A DNA stretch of 64,000 bases from Streptomyces antibioticus (GTDB taxonomy: Bacteria; Actinomycetota; Actinomycetes; Streptomycetales; Streptomycetaceae): the NCBI RefSeq assembly GCF_001514065.1, contig NZ_KQ948432.1, positions 141,632-205,631 of the forward strand, in the 5' to 3' direction. Below are positions 42,396 through 53,234 of this stretch, one piece after another. The stretch's first letter is position 1, and each line of letters begins with the position of its first letter. The translations under genes and the position numbers were made by a program. The notes beneath the pieces were generated by a model that had not been told where the DNA came from, ran no database searches, and worked only from the letters and a program-made list of their open reading frames with translations.

Positions 42396-43667
42396 TCAGC
42401 GGGTGACGTGAGCTGTCGTGGCGCTGTCCTGCGGTGCAACAACAGGTACGTCCCGCTTGAACGCCGGTATCAACGAAGCGACGGACAGCGTGAAGAACGC
42501 GGCGGCGAGCAGCGCCGGGGTGTTGAGTCCCCAGGCTGTGGCGGCGGCCCCGCCCAGCAGGGCTCCCAGGGGTGCCCCGGCGACGCCCAGCGTCCGGAAG
42601 GCGGAGCTGACCCGGCCCAGCATGCCGGCGGGGCTGCGCTGCTGCATGAGGGTCGTGGTGTTCACGTTCCACACCATGCCCATGAGCCCGAAGACGGCCA
42701 TCGCGGCGACCAGCGCGGCCAGGCTGCGGACCGTCCCCATGACGACCAGGGCGCCGATCTGCACGCTGCCCGCGAGCAGGACCGCCCGCACCCGGCCCAC
42801 CCGGGTGACGAGGAGCAGCCGGTTGACCGCTCCGCCGGCCAGCGAGCCGACGGTGTAGGCGGTCGTCGCCAGCACGAACCCCGTGCGGCCCGCGTCCAGC
42901 CAGCCGGTCACCAGCAGCACCATGGTCGCGATGAGGGCGCCCACGCCGATGTTACACAGGGCGGTGGCGGCGCACAGGCCGCGCAGGGCCCGGTCGCGGG
43001 CGAGGGTGCGCAGGCCCTCGGTGATCTCCCGGCGCAGGGTGCTGCCCGCCGGCTTGGGCTTGCGGGCCGGGGCCACCGGCCGCAACGAGGCCACCAGGGC
43101 GGCCGCCAGCAGGAAGGTCGCCGCGTCGGCCGCGAAGGGCAGCGCGGCGCCGCCCGCGAGCAGCAGCGGCACCACGGGGGCGCCCAGGAGCCCGCCCGCG
43201 ATCTTCTGGCCGGTCATCAGCCGGGCGTTGGCGCTGCCGAGGGCGTCGTCGTCGACCAGGGACGGCAGCAGGGCCGTGGAGGCGTTGTCGAAGAGGGTCT
43301 GGAACGTGGTCAGCGCGAAGGCGAGCGCGATGAGCAGGCCGATGGATGCGTGGCCGACGCCGACGGCGACCGCGAAGCAGGCGACGAGCAGACCTCGTAG
43401 GGCATCCACCGTCCACATCGCGCGCCGCTGGTCCACGCGGTCGGCGACGGCGCCGCCGAGCAGTCCGAAGACCAACCAGGGCAGGTAGCCACAGGCGGTG
43501 ACCGCCGCTATCGCCAGGGGCTCGTCGGTCAGGGTGGTGGCCAGCAGGGGCAGCGCCGCCGTACGCAGCGCGTCTCCGAAGCTGGAGAGCACGGCGGCAC
43601 CCCACAGCCGCCCGAATCCCCCACGCCACGCGGGCGCACCCACACGCACAGCCTCGACCGTCGCCAC
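42396..43667 (-). CDS. MFS transporter (exporter-like)
   Basis: A 423-residue protein with 12 predicted helices. FGDALRTAALPLLA begins helix 1 and the loop 2-3 motif appears as GGAVADRVDQRR. It belongs to the enterobactin-exporter/macrolide-exporter-like MFS group (NIGVGALIATMVLLVTGWL; ASTALLPSLVDDDALGSAN). The substrate is unknown. GTG at 43667 has a strong GAGGGGGA Shine-Dalgarno sequence. Confidence 0.88.
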   Translation of the reverse strand: MATVEAVRVGAPAWRGGFGRLWGAAVLSSFGDALRTAALPLLATTLTDEPLAIAAVTACGYLPWLVFGLLGGAVADRVDQRRAMWTVDALRGLLVACFAVAVGVGHASIGLLIALAFALTTFQTLFDNASTALLPSLVDDDALGSANARLMTGQKIAGGLLGAPVVPLLLAGGAALPFAADAATFLLAAALVASLRPVAPARKPKPAGSTLRREITEGLRTLARDRALRGLCAATALCNIGVGALIATMVLLVTGWLDAGRTGFVLATTAYTVGSLAGGAVNRLLLVTRVGRVRAVLLAGSVQIGALVVMGTVRSLAALVAAMAVFGLMGMVWNVNTTTLMQQRSPAGMLGRVSSAFRTLGVAGAPLGALLGGAAATAWGLNTPALLAAAFFTLSVASLIPAFKRDVPVVAPQDSATTAHVTR

Positions 43668-43828
43668 GGCTTCCCCCTCACGATTCGCACGCCTTACAGC
43701 GATGCACAAACCGTAGAGGTCACCACTGACAGCCAGTGGGGCCTGTGGATAACCCCGTCGCACCGCGGTGGACGGGCGTGAAACAGCTCCGGCCAGACAT
43801 CCCTCGGTGCCCGGCCGGTCGTCAACTC

Positions 43829-44164
43829 CTAGATCTCGCCCCGCAGTTTGGCGAGCGCCTCGGCGAGGATCGCCTCGCCGTCCGCGTCGCTGCGCCGCTC
43901 CCGTACGTACGCGAGGTGCGTCTTGTACGGCTCGGTACGCGGCGGGTCCGGCGGGTTGTCCCGGTCCTGTCCGGCGGGGAAGCCGCAGCGCGGACAGTCC
44001 CAGGTTTCGGGAACCTGCGCGTCGCTGGCGAAGCTGGGCTGCGTCTCGTGCCCGTTGGAGCACCAGAAGGAGATGCGCAGTCGGGGCGCGGACTCGCCCC
44101 GCTCGGCCTCGCCCATCGGCCCCGCCCCGACCCGGCTTCCTCGGATCGCGTTGCCACTTGCCAC
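43829..44164 (-). CDS. rbpA: RNA polymerase-binding protein RbpA
   Basis: A 111-residue actinobacterial factor that binds the principal sigma factor and polymerase and stabilises the open complex. The N-terminal basic tail (GNAIRGSRVG), zinc core with Cys35, His39, Cys57 and Cys60 (FWCSNGHET, WDCPRCG), the linker TEPYKTHLAYVRERRSD and the C-terminal sigma-binding helix are all present. Some Streptomyces rbpA promoters respond to oxidative-stress sigma factor R. No clear sigma-R box was seen upstream here. Confidence 0.96.
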   Translation of the reverse strand: MASGNAIRGSRVGAGPMGEAERGESAPRLRISFWCSNGHETQPSFASDAQVPETWDCPRCGFPAGQDRDNPPDPPRTEPYKTHLAYVRERRSDADGEAILAEALAKLRGEI

Positions 44165-44363
44165 GGTCGTAACTCCCTGCGTGATGGTGCCGCGAAGCGA
44201 GTCGGCGTTTCGCTTCGTTGCGAGCGCCTCAGTCTACGTAAGGCCCAACGCGCGTCCAGTGATTGGAGTTACAGCCCCCACATCTAGACGCAAGCCCCAT
44301 GATAGGCCGCGCTCAGGGGCGCGTACCGAACATGGGGCCTTACGTACAGAATGTGCGGGGCGG

Positions 44364-44600
44364 TCAGTTGTTCGTCTTCATCAGGAGACCGAGCACGATG
44401 ATGCAGGCGAACCAGAGCAGACCGACCACGATGGTGATCCGGTCGAGGTTGCGCTCGGCGACGGAGGAACCGCCGACGGACGACTGCATGCCGCCGCCGA
44501 ACATGTCGGAGAGGCCGCCACCCTTGCCCTTGTGCATCAGCACCAGCAGCATCATCAGCGCGCTGAAGACGATCAGGGCGATCGAGAACCCCATAACCAC
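44364..44600 (-). CDS. secG: SecG, preprotein translocase subunit
   Basis: A 78-residue protein with two membrane helices (about 3-22 and 54-73) joined by a Gly-rich loop (HKGKGGGLSDMFGGGMQSS). This is the standard actinobacterial SecG, part of the SecYEG channel. A GTG at 44600 gives MVMGFSIAL; ATG 44594 is possible. It follows tpiA by 96 nt on the same strand, a conserved actinobacterial order. Confidence 0.94.
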   Translation of the reverse strand: MVMGFSIALIVFSALMMLLVLMHKGKGGGLSDMFGGGMQSSVGGSSVAERNLDRITIVVGLLWFACIIVLGLLMKTNN

Positions 44601-44696
44601 GGCTGGACCAACTTCCTCGGATCTGGACGGACGACAGGGGCACAGCCACCGGGCTGTGCCCCCGCAAGGGTACGACGGATCGCCGCTACCGCATAC

Positions 44697-45473
44697 TTAC
44701 TGGTCGCGGAAGCGCACGATCTTGACGAACTCGTCGGCATCGAGCGACGCACCGCCCACGAGCGCACCGTCGATGTCGGCCTGCGCCATGATCTCGGCGA
44801 CGTTGCCGGACTTCACGGAGCCGCCGTACTGGATGCGGACCTGGTCGGCCAGCTCCTGCGTGTACAGCTCGGCGATCTTGCCGCGGATGGCGGCGCAGAC
44901 CTCCTGGGCGTCCTCGGCGCCGCAGACCTTGCCGGTGCCGATGGCCCACACGGGCTCGTAGGCGATCACGACGGACTCGGCCTGTTCGGCCGGGAGGTCC
45001 TTCAGACCGCCCTCGACCTGGGCGAGGGTGTGGGCGACATGGTTGCCCGCCTCGCGGACGTCCAGTTCCTCGCCGACGCACAGGATCGGGGTCAGGCCGT
45101 GCTTGTAGGCGGCCTTGACCTTGGCGTTGACGATCTCGTCGGTCTCGGCGTGGTACTGGCGGCGCTCGGAGTGGCCGACGGCCACGTACGTGCACTTCAG
45201 CTTGGCCAGCATGGCGCCGGAGATCTCGCCGGTGTAGGCGCCGGAGTCATGGGCCGAGAGGTCCTGGGCGCCGTACTTGATCTTGAGCTTGTCGCCGTCG
45301 ACCAGGGTCTGCACGGAGCGCAGGTCGGTGAAGGGCGGCAGGACGGCGACCTCTACGGCCTCGTAGTCCTTGTCCGCGAGGGCGAAGGCGAGCTTCTGGA
45401 CGTGTGCGATGGCCTCGAGGTGGTTGAGGTTCATCTTCCAGTTACCCGCCATGATCGGCGTGCGAGTGGTCAT
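44697..45473 (-). CDS. tpiA: Triosephosphate isomerase
   Basis: A 258-residue TIM barrel. GNWKMN gives the catalytic Lys, [11 protein letters not shown] the His, [11 protein letters not shown] the catalytic Glu with loop 6, and [10 protein letters not shown] the phosphate loop. It interconverts dihydroxyacetone phosphate and glyceraldehyde 3-phosphate. It lies 6 nt after pgk and is co-transcribed with it. Confidence 0.97.
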   Translation of the reverse strand: MTTRTPIMAGNWKMNLNHLEAIAHVQKLAFALADKDYEAVEVAVLPPFTDLRSVQTLVDGDKLKIKYGAQDLSAHDSGAYTGEISGAMLAKLKCTYVAVGHSERRQYHAETDEIVNAKVKAAYKHGLTPILCVGEELDVREAGNHVAHTLAQVEGGLKDLPAEQAESVVIAYEPVWAIGTGKVCGAEDAQEVCAAIRGKIAELYTQELADQVRIQYGGSVKSGNVAEIMAQADIDGALVGGASLDADEFVKIVRFRDQ

Positions 45474-45479
45474 GCGGGG

Positions 45480-46691
45480 TCAGTCCTCCAGTGCGGCGAG
45501 GCCGGGGAGCGTCTTGCCCTCGAGGTATTCGAGGGAGGCGCCGCCGCCGGTCGAGATGTGGCCGAACGCGTTCTCGTCGAAGCCGAGCGTGCGCACGGCA
45601 GCGGCGGAGTCTCCGCCGCCGACGACGGTGAAGCCGTCCGAGTCGATGAGGGCCTGGGCGACCGCCTTGGTGCCCTCGGCGTAGTCGGGGTGCTCGAAGA
45701 CGCCCATGGGACCGTTCCAGAACACGGTCGCGGCGTCGGTGAGCTTGCCGGCGTACAGCTCGCCGGTCCTGGGGCCGACGTCCAGGCCGAGGGAGCCCTC
45801 GGGGATGTCGGAGGCGTCGACGACGGCGTGCTCGGTGGGCGCCTTGGTCTTCAGGTCCGGGAAGCCCGTGGAGACCACGACGTCGACCGGGAGCAGAAGC
45901 TCGACGCCGAGCTTCTCGGCGCGCTCCAGGTACTCGGTGACGGCCGGGATCTGGTCCTCCTGGAGCAGCGAGGCGCCGACCTCGTAGCCCTTGGCCTTGA
46001 GGAAGGTGAAGGCCATGCCGCCGCCGATGAGGATGCGGTCGGCCTTGCCGAGGAGCTGGTCGATGACGGCCAGCTTGTCGGAGACCTTGGAGCCGCCGAG
46101 CGCCACGGCGTAGGGCCGCTTCACGTCCTCGGTGAGCTTCTTCAGGACGCCGACCTCGGTGGCGATGAGGTAGCCGGCGTAGTGCGGCAGCTTGGCCGGG
46201 AGGTCGAAGACCGAGGCGTGCTTGCGGTGCACCGCGCCGAAGCCGTCACCGACGTAGACGTCGGCGAGGGCGGCGAGCCGGTCGGCGAAGGCGGCGCGCT
46301 CGGCGTCGTCCTTGGAGGTCTCGCCGGCGTTGAAGCGCAGGTTCTCGATGACCGCGACCTGGCCGTCGGCGAGGCCGGCGACGGTCGACGTGGCGGACTC
46401 GCCGACGGTGTCGGTCGCGAACGCGACGTCGGCGCCGAGGAGTTCACCGAGGCGCGCGGCGGCGGAGGCGAGGGAGAACGCCGGGTCCGGGGCGCCCTTG
46501 GGGCGGCCCAGGTGCGAGGCGACGACCACCCGGGCGCCCGCCTCGGCCAGCGCCTTGACGGTGGGCAGCACCGCGCGGATACGGCCGTCGTCGGTGATGG
46601 TGGTGCCGTCCAGCGGCACGTTGAGGTCGGCGCGGACGAAGACCCGCTTGCCTGCGACGCCTTCGGCGAGAAGTTCGTCGATCGTCTTCAT
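45480..46691 (-). CDS. pgk: Phosphoglycerate kinase
   Basis: A 403-residue two-domain kinase for the ATP-forming step of lower glycolysis. RVFVRADLNVPLDG is the N-terminal signature, SHLGRPKG and ENLRFNAGE the substrate site, ALGGSKVSDK and GGGMAFTFL the hinge, and VVGGGDSAAAV the nucleotide loop. ATG at 46691. It comes 122 nt after gap on the same strand. Confidence 0.97.
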   Translation of the reverse strand: MKTIDELLAEGVAGKRVFVRADLNVPLDGTTITDDGRIRAVLPTVKALAEAGARVVVASHLGRPKGAPDPAFSLASAAARLGELLGADVAFATDTVGESATSTVAGLADGQVAVIENLRFNAGETSKDDAERAAFADRLAALADVYVGDGFGAVHRKHASVFDLPAKLPHYAGYLIATEVGVLKKLTEDVKRPYAVALGGSKVSDKLAVIDQLLGKADRILIGGGMAFTFLKAKGYEVGASLLQEDQIPAVTEYLERAEKLGVELLLPVDVVVSTGFPDLKTKAPTEHAVVDASDIPEGSLGLDVGPRTGELYAGKLTDAATVFWNGPMGVFEHPDYAEGTKAVAQALIDSDGFTVVGGGDSAAAVRTLGFDENAFGHISTGGGASLEYLEGKTLPGLAALED

Positions 46692-46813
46692 ATAGGGGAC
46701 TCCTGGGGAGGGCTCTGACTCGTACGAAAGCTGATCACATGAGCGAGGGCTCGGACAACGCGCCCTCGCGCTGCCCGAGCCCTGCACTCATATCAAGCTG
46801 CCTGCTCTGTCGA

Positions 46814-47851
<1,038 letters not shown>

Positions 47852-47953
47852 CTATGCGGTGCCGGCGAGCTCTGTTTGGGATGTCCCCGACCGCCTACGA
47901 CCCTACCTCTCCGATGCCCCCTCGGTGACATCGAGATGCCCCATACACGGGCA

Positions 47954-47989
47954 GGCGGTCCGTACCCGCCAGTAGGGGTACGGACCGCC
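47954..47989 (-). terminator. Terminator after the M14 carboxypeptidase gene
   Basis: A perfect 14-bp stem (GGCGGTCCGTACCC 47954-47967 with its complement 47976-47989) and 8-nt loop lie 90 nt beyond the carboxypeptidase stop and upstream of gap. It should keep read-through out of gap. Confidence 0.75.
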
Positions 47990-48079
47990 CGGGCCGAAAG
48001 CCCGTATAGCTCGAATTGACTACGGAGAGTCAGTCACTGTTGACCAGTGCGCTCCCCGCTCGTACGTGTTTGTCCGCGC

Positions 48080-51031
48080 TCATCCGTTGAGCGCGGCGAG
48101 CGCCTTTCCGAGCAGTGCCGTGCGGTCGGCCGCCGCGGTGACGTGCTCCAGGCCGAAGCCCAGCAGCACGGTGTCGTCCGTGGTGACCGCGCCGTACGTC
48201 TTGAACAGTTCGCCGGAGCGTCCCCAGTCCTTGACGACCGCCGGGCTGCCCGCGGGCGGTCCGGGGACGCTCCAGGCGCCCAGCGAGGTCTCGAAGCCCT
48301 CGGTCTCCGTGGCCTGGCCGCCGATGACGACGGAGGCGTTGTCGACGAGGACGCCGCGACCGCCGCTGCCGGGGTCGGTGATGTAGCTGATGGAGATCTC
48401 GACCTTCTTGCCGGCGTAGGCGGACAGGTCGAAGGCGACCTGCTGCCACCCGGCCGACGCCCCGGTGAAGCTGTTCCACTGGCCGCTGGTGCCGGTGTTG
48501 GTGCAGCCGCCGGACCCAAGGGTCAGATAACGCTTGAGCGCGGGGTGGGCCGCGATGAAGTACCCGGCCTCGCACTCGACGGGCACCGCGGTGCTGGTGC
48601 CGCCGTTCTTGTCCGGGAGCGTCGTCCAGTCGTCGGCCCCGGTCGTGTGGGCCTCCAGGACGGCGTGGTCGTAGCCCTCCTCGGTGTTCCACAGCATCCG
48701 GGTCTGGAACGTGGGCGCCTGCGCGGCGGTCACGTTGGTGAGGTCGATGGTGCGGGTGAGGCGGTTCCAGGCGTAGTCGCTGTGCGTGACGGCGGCCATG
48801 GAGGCGCCTTCGTAGGGCCCGTACGGGTTGACGGTGCCGGGGTAGCTGCCGCCGCCCGCGCTCGCGAACTGCGGGAACGTGGCGGCCGGCAGGTTGTCGG
48901 AGGTGACGCTGAACGACCCGGCGGTGTCGAGCGGGTTGCCCGGCGCCGCGCCGAGGGCCCCACCGGCTCCGGCGAGCTTGCCGCTGCCCTGGAAGGCGGT
49001 GGCGTTCGGCAGGGAGGTGCGGGTGTAGGCGCCCAGGTAGTACTGGCTGAAGTCGTTCGACAGAGTGCCGCCGCCGAGGTCGACGTTGCCGCCGGCCCGC
49101 TCGCCGGCCTCGATCAGCTTGCCGCCCTCGTTGAGGAAGGCGCGCAGCTGGAGCTGGGTGGCGTTGCCCGGGATGCTCGCGCCCGTGTAGTGGACGACGG
49201 TCTTGAAGTGGTCGAGCACGCCGAGCGCGTCGGGCGCGCCCTGGGTGGCGACGTCCCAGACGATCGCCTTGCGGCCGTTGGCCTTCAGGGCGTCGACGTA
49301 GGTCTGCGCCTGGGTCGCGGTCGCGCCCTCCTCGGCGACCACCAGCGTGTCCGCGCGCGGCCGTTCGGCGACCGTGTAGGTGAAGTGCTGGCTGGAGGTG
49401 CGCTTCTTGTCGGGCGTCCAGCCGGTGAACCACACCTCGACCTTGTCGCCCGGGCCGCCTTCGCGGACCTTGGCGCGGTACTCGTCGAAGTAGAGGTTGT
49501 CCTCACCGCCGTACGTCTCGCCGCCCTTCCAGGCGCGGAGCGGCACGTCGTGCGTGTGGCCGCCGTTGACGCGGTACTTGAGCTCCTTGTCGCGCACGGC
49601 TCGGCGCCCGACGACGGAGACCTCCTGGTCGGCGCCGCGCGAGTAGGACGTGGCAAAGGTCTTCGGGGTGAAGTCGGCGGCCTTCAGGCCGAGCGAGGAC
49701 TTCGGCTGGTCGGGCTGCTTGGCCGACTCGGCGACGGAGAGCGCGAACGGGATGTTCTTCTCGAACTCCTGCTGGATCAGCTTCTCGTCGTCGGGGAAGT
49801 TGAACACCGACTGGCAGTCGGCCGCGTTCCACTGGTCGTTGGGGTCGAGGTTCGAGGCGGTCTGGCAGGTCGACATCTCGGGCGTGTACATCGCCAGGCC
49901 GTTGACGTTCGACGCGTGGCCGTCCGCCTCGCCGTTGGTGGTGTAGAGCTCCGAGGAGACCTGCGGACGGTAGCCGGGGATCGCGGAGTTGTCGGGGGTG
50001 CCGGCGAGCGCCTTGTACATGACGTCGTCCGGGGTGTCGGTGGCCACCTGCCAGCCGACGCCGTAGAGGAGGAGTTCGGCGGCGGAGTGGTAGTTGATGC
50101 CGTACGTGAAGCCGATCCGCTTCTCGAACGCGTCGAGCGCCTTGGTCTCGGGCTCGGAGCTCGGTGCCGTGCCGCGGTAGGTCTCGCTGGTGGGGTTGGG
50201 CGACGAACCCTCGTTGTCGTAGCCCCACTTGTAGGCGAAGTTGCGGTTGAGGTCGACGCCGTCGCCGATGGCGATGGAGCCGTCGCCGTTGTTGTCGTGG
50301 AGGTTCTTGCGCCACAGGCGCTGGTCGGTGCCGGTGAACGTGTAGTCGTAGCCGTCGGGGTTGGCCGAGAGGACGAACCACAGTTCGGTGGAGTCGACGA
50401 TCTTCTTGATCCGCTTGTCGGTCTTGTAGTGGTCCAGGTAGTAGTGCAGCAGGCGCCGCGTCATCTCCGGAGTGATCCACTCGCGGGCGTGCTGGTTGGA
50501 CAGGTAGAGGACGGCGGGCTTGCCGCCGTCCTTGGTCTGCTTCGCGTTCTTGGTCAGTTTGAGCGCGAGGATGTCCTGCCCGTTCACCGTCTTGCCGATG
50601 GAGACGGCCTTGGTGAGGCCCGGGTTGGCCTGGGCGGTGGCGAGGATCTCCTGCTTGAGGCCGCCGCTGCCGCTGTAGGGGCGGTACACGCCCTCGGCGG
50701 CGGCCTCGACGCGGGCCTCGGCCTTGGCGGAGAGGGTGTGCTCGGCGAGGTCGACGCCCTGCTTCTCCAGCTTGTCGGCCTGTTTGTCGGTGAGGTAGAC
50801 CTCGACGGTCGCGGTGCCCTTCGCGGGTACCTGCTCGCTCAGTTCGTGGCCGTCCTGACCGGCCGCCAGTAGCAGGGGTACCTGCGCGCTGGTGACGTCG
50901 GCCCGGTAGACCTTGATCTCGTCGGGACCGGGAGAGCCGCTGCTCTCCGCGGCCTGGGCGAGGGGCGCGAGGCCCGCGCCGCCCAGGAGGAGTGCGCCAA
51001 CGGCGAGGATCGGTCTCGCTCTTCGACTCAT
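48080..51031 (-). CDS. Secreted M14 zinc carboxypeptidase, multidomain
   Basis: A 983-residue exported protein. The signal peptide is residues 1-27 (LAPLAQAAES). Residues ~30-110 look like a propeptide. Residues ~118-440 are the M14 domain with the zinc set His181, Glu184 (NQHAREW) and His315 (INYHSAAE) and catalytic Glu385 (YTPEM). Beyond are ~540 residues: an Ig/CBM-like strand region, a ThuA/GATase-like part (DTLVVAEEGATATQAQTYVDAL, in part) and a C-terminal jelly-roll (YAGKKVEISISYITDPGSGG). It probably digests extracellular peptides. Confidence 0.9.
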   Translation of the reverse strand: MSRRARPILAVGALLLGGAGLAPLAQAAESSGSPGPDEIKVYRADVTSAQVPLLLAAGQDGHELSEQVPAKGTATVEVYLTDKQADKLEKQGVDLAEHTLSAKAEARVEAAAEGVYRPYSGSGGLKQEILATAQANPGLTKAVSIGKTVNGQDILALKLTKNAKQTKDGGKPAVLYLSNQHAREWITPEMTRRLLHYYLDHYKTDKRIKKIVDSTELWFVLSANPDGYDYTFTGTDQRLWRKNLHDNNGDGSIAIGDGVDLNRNFAYKWGYDNEGSSPNPTSETYRGTAPSSEPETKALDAFEKRIGFTYGINYHSAAELLLYGVGWQVATDTPDDVMYKALAGTPDNSAIPGYRPQVSSELYTTNGEADGHASNVNGLAMYTPEMSTCQTASNLDPNDQWNAADCQSVFNFPDDEKLIQQEFEKNIPFALSVAESAKQPDQPKSSLGLKAADFTPKTFATSYSRGADQEVSVVGRRAVRDKELKYRVNGGHTHDVPLRAWKGGETYGGEDNLYFDEYRAKVREGGPGDKVEVWFTGWTPDKKRTSSQHFTYTVAERPRADTLVVAEEGATATQAQTYVDALKANGRKAIVWDVATQGAPDALGVLDHFKTVVHYTGASIPGNATQLQLRAFLNEGGKLIEAGERAGGNVDLGGGTLSNDFSQYYLGAYTRTSLPNATAFQGSGKLAGAGGALGAAPGNPLDTAGSFSVTSDNLPAATFPQFASAGGGSYPGTVNPYGPYEGASMAAVTHSDYAWNRLTRTIDLTNVTAAQAPTFQTRMLWNTEEGYDHAVLEAHTTGADDWTTLPDKNGGTSTAVPVECEAGYFIAAHPALKRYLTLGSGGCTNTGTSGQWNSFTGASAGWQQVAFDLSAYAGKKVEISISYITDPGSGGRGVLVDNASVVIGGQATETEGFETSLGAWSVPGPPAGSPAVVKDWGRSGELFKTYGAVTTDDTVLLGFGLEHVTAAADRTALLGKALAALNG

Positions 51032-51126
51032 GTGCCCCCCTTGCAGTGGTCCGCCACAGCAGCGAACAGATGCCAGGCTCATGACACTTCATGATCCAGT
51101 CAAGGGTGCCTCACTGACATGCAAAA

Positions 51127-51163
51127 GCCGGTGCCGTTCACCCAAGCGGGCGGCGGCACCGGC
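51127..51163 (-). terminator. Terminator of the uvrC-rapZ-yvcK-whiA operon
   Basis: GCCGGTGCCG (51127-51136) pairs perfectly with CGGCACCGGC (51154-51163) around a 17-nt loop, 15 nt after the whiA stop. An A-run at 51123-51126 gives U residues after the stem on the minus strand. Confidence 0.75.
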
Positions 51164-51177
51164 GTCCTGACGGTTGA

Positions 51178-52167
51178 TCAGCCCACCAGGTTGTCGGCCA
51201 TCTCCTCCGTGATGCTGGACTCCGTGCCCGGAATGCCGAGGTCCTGGGCCCGCTTGTCGGCCATCGCCAGCAGTCGGCGGATCCGGCCGGCGACGGCGTC
51301 CTTGGTCAGCGGCGGGTCGGCGAGGGCGCCGAGCTCCTCCAGCGAGGCCTGCTTGTGCTCCATGCGCAGGCGCCCGGCGGCGGCGAGGTGCTCGGGCACG
51401 TCGTCGGCGAGGATCTCCAGCGCGCGCTGCACCCGGGCACCGGCGGCGACGGCCGCGCGGGCCGAGCGGCGCAGGTTGGCGTCGTCGAAGTTGGCGAGCC
51501 GGTTCGCCGTCGCCCGCACCTCGCGGCGCATCCGGCGCTCCTCCCAGGCCAGCACCGACTCATGGGCGCCGAGCCGGGTGAGCAGCGCGCCGATCGCGTC
51601 GCCGTCCCGCACGACCACGCGGTCCACGCCGCGTACCTCGCGGGCCTTCGCGGCGATGGACAGCCGGCGGGCGGCGCCGACCAGGGCGAGCGCGGCCTCG
51701 GGGCCCGGGCAGGTCACCTCCAGGGAGGACGAGCGACCGGGCTCGGTGAGCGAGCCGTGCGCCAGGAAGGCCCCGCGCCAGGCGGCCTCCGCGTCACAGG
51801 TGGCACCGGAGACGACCTGCGGGGGCAGACCGCGGATCGGGCGGCCCCGGCCGTCGACCAGGCCGGTCTGCCGGGCCAGCTGGTCACCGCCGGCGACGAC
51901 CCGGACGACGTAACGTGAGCCGCGGCGCAGTCCGCCCGGCGCCATCACGATCAGCTCCGAGCTGTGGCCGAAGATCTCCAGGATGTCCCGCTTGAGTCTG
52001 CGGGCCGCCATCGCGGTGTCAAGCTCCGCCTCGATCACGATGCGCCCGCTCACCAGGTGAAGGCCGCCGGCGAACCGCAGAATGGCGGAGACCTCCGCCT
52101 TTCTGCAGCAGGTCCGGGTGACGGGGAGCCGGGAGATCTCGTCCTTCACCGCTGCCGTCATCGCCAT
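51178..52167 (-). CDS. whiA: WhiA sporulation regulator
   Basis: A 329-residue protein required with WhiB for sporulation septation in Streptomyces. The N-terminal ~220 residues are a degenerate LAGLIDADG homing-endonuclease fold ([20 protein letters not shown], in part; [19 protein letters not shown]). The C-terminal HTH domain follows ([21 protein letters not shown]). Its start overlaps yvcK by 10 nt. ATG at 52167; a second ATG two codons on is possible. Confidence 0.96.
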   Translation of the reverse strand: MAMTAAVKDEISRLPVTRTCCRKAEVSAILRFAGGLHLVSGRIVIEAELDTAMAARRLKRDILEIFGHSSELIVMAPGGLRRGSRYVVRVVAGGDQLARQTGLVDGRGRPIRGLPPQVVSGATCDAEAAWRGAFLAHGSLTEPGRSSSLEVTCPGPEAALALVGAARRLSIAAKAREVRGVDRVVVRDGDAIGALLTRLGAHESVLAWEERRMRREVRATANRLANFDDANLRRSARAAVAAGARVQRALEILADDVPEHLAAAGRLRMEHKQASLEELGALADPPLTKDAVAGRIRRLLAMADKRAQDLGIPGTESSITEEMADNLVG

Positions 52168-53234
52168 GGGCCGATCCTTCCATGCATCCGAAAAATACGG
52201 TCGTACGCGGCGGCCAACAGCTCCGGGTCGTGCCTCGGGGTTCCGTCGGGCCGGGCCACCGGGGCCAGCTCGACCGCGGCGCCGAACCGCTTGGCGGCAT
52301 CGGTGAGCGAGTCACGGTCGGGCACGGCGGCCTCGTCGGCCAGCACCACGTCCAGGGCGAGTTTAGGGGCGTGTCGTCCCAAAACCTCCAAATGACGCTG
52401 CGGGGAGAAGCCATCGGTTTCTCCGGGCTGCGGGGCGAGGTTCAGCGAGAGTACCCGGCGCGCCTTCGTCTCGGTGAGGGCGTCCAGCAGTTCCGGCACC
52501 AGAAGGTGCGGGATGACCGAGGAGAACCAGGAGCCGGGGCCGAGGACCACCCAGTCCGCGTCCATGACCGCGGCCACCGCCTCGGGGACGGCCGGCGGGT
52601 CGTGCGGCACCAGGTGCACCGACTGCACCTCACCGGGGGTGAGGGCGACGGTGGCCTGGCCGCGGACGGTGTCCACCTCCTCCGGCCGCTCCGGGTCGTG
52701 CCCCTTGACCAGGGCCTGGAGCTCCAGGGGGACGGCGGACATGGGCAGCACGCGGCCGTGCGCGCCGAGCAGCTTGCCGACCAGGTCCAGGGCCTGGACA
52801 TGGTCGCCGAGCTGCTCCCACAGGGCGACGATCAGCACATTGCCGACCGCGTGGTCGTGCAGGTCGCCCTTGGAGTGGAAGCGGTGCTGGATGACGCGGG
52901 CCCAGGTCTGGCCCCAGTCGTCGTCACCGCACAGCGCGGCCAGCGCCTTGCGCAGGTCGCCGGGCGGCAGGACGCCCAGCTCGTCGCGGAGCCGGCCGCT
53001 GGAGCCGCCGTCGTCGGCGACGGTGACTACGGCGGTGAGGTCACCGGTGATGCGGCGCAGCGCGGCGAGCGAGGCGGACAGGCCCATGCCGCCGCCGAGG
53101 GCGACGACCTTGGGCTGGGCGCCGCGACGGCGGGGCCTGGCGCCCCGGACCTCGACGGGCCGGCCCGCGCGGGACTCGGGCACCGTCCGGCCCAGCCTGC
53201 CGAGCCGGGCCAGCCGCGGAGAACGTGCGGTCAT
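52158..53234 (-). CDS. yvcK: YvcK/CofD-like gluconeogenesis factor
   Basis: A 358-residue protein of the YvcK family. A 40-residue basic N-terminal extension precedes [18 protein letters not shown], the nucleotide-binding loop; [15 protein letters not shown] and [15 protein letters not shown] follow. YvcK binds UDP-sugars and links carbon state to cell-wall growth in other bacteria. Gene order rapZ-yvcK-whiA is conserved in Gram-positive bacteria, with 4- and 10-nt overlaps here. Confidence 0.92.
   Translation of the reverse strand: MTARSPRLARLGRLGRTVPESRAGRPVEVRGARPRRRGAQPKVVALGGGMGLSASLAALRRITGDLTAVVTVADDGGSSGRLRDELGVLPPGDLRKALAALCGDDDWGQTWARVIQHRFHSKGDLHDHAVGNVLIVALWEQLGDHVQALDLVGKLLGAHGRVLPMSAVPLELQALVKGHDPERPEEVDTVRGQATVALTPGEVQSVHLVPHDPPAVPEAVAAVMDADWVVLGPGSWFSSVIPHLLVPELLDALTETKARRVLSLNLAPQPGETDGFSPQRHLEVLGRHAPKLALDVVLADEAAVPDRDSLTDAAKRFGAAVELAPVARPDGTPRHDPELLAAAYDRIFRMHGRIGPWR

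Noticed and set aside
44165-44363. Sigma-R promoter (GGAAT-N18-GTT) for rbpA, expected from other Streptomyces
   Set aside because: No such pair of boxes was found upstream of the start.
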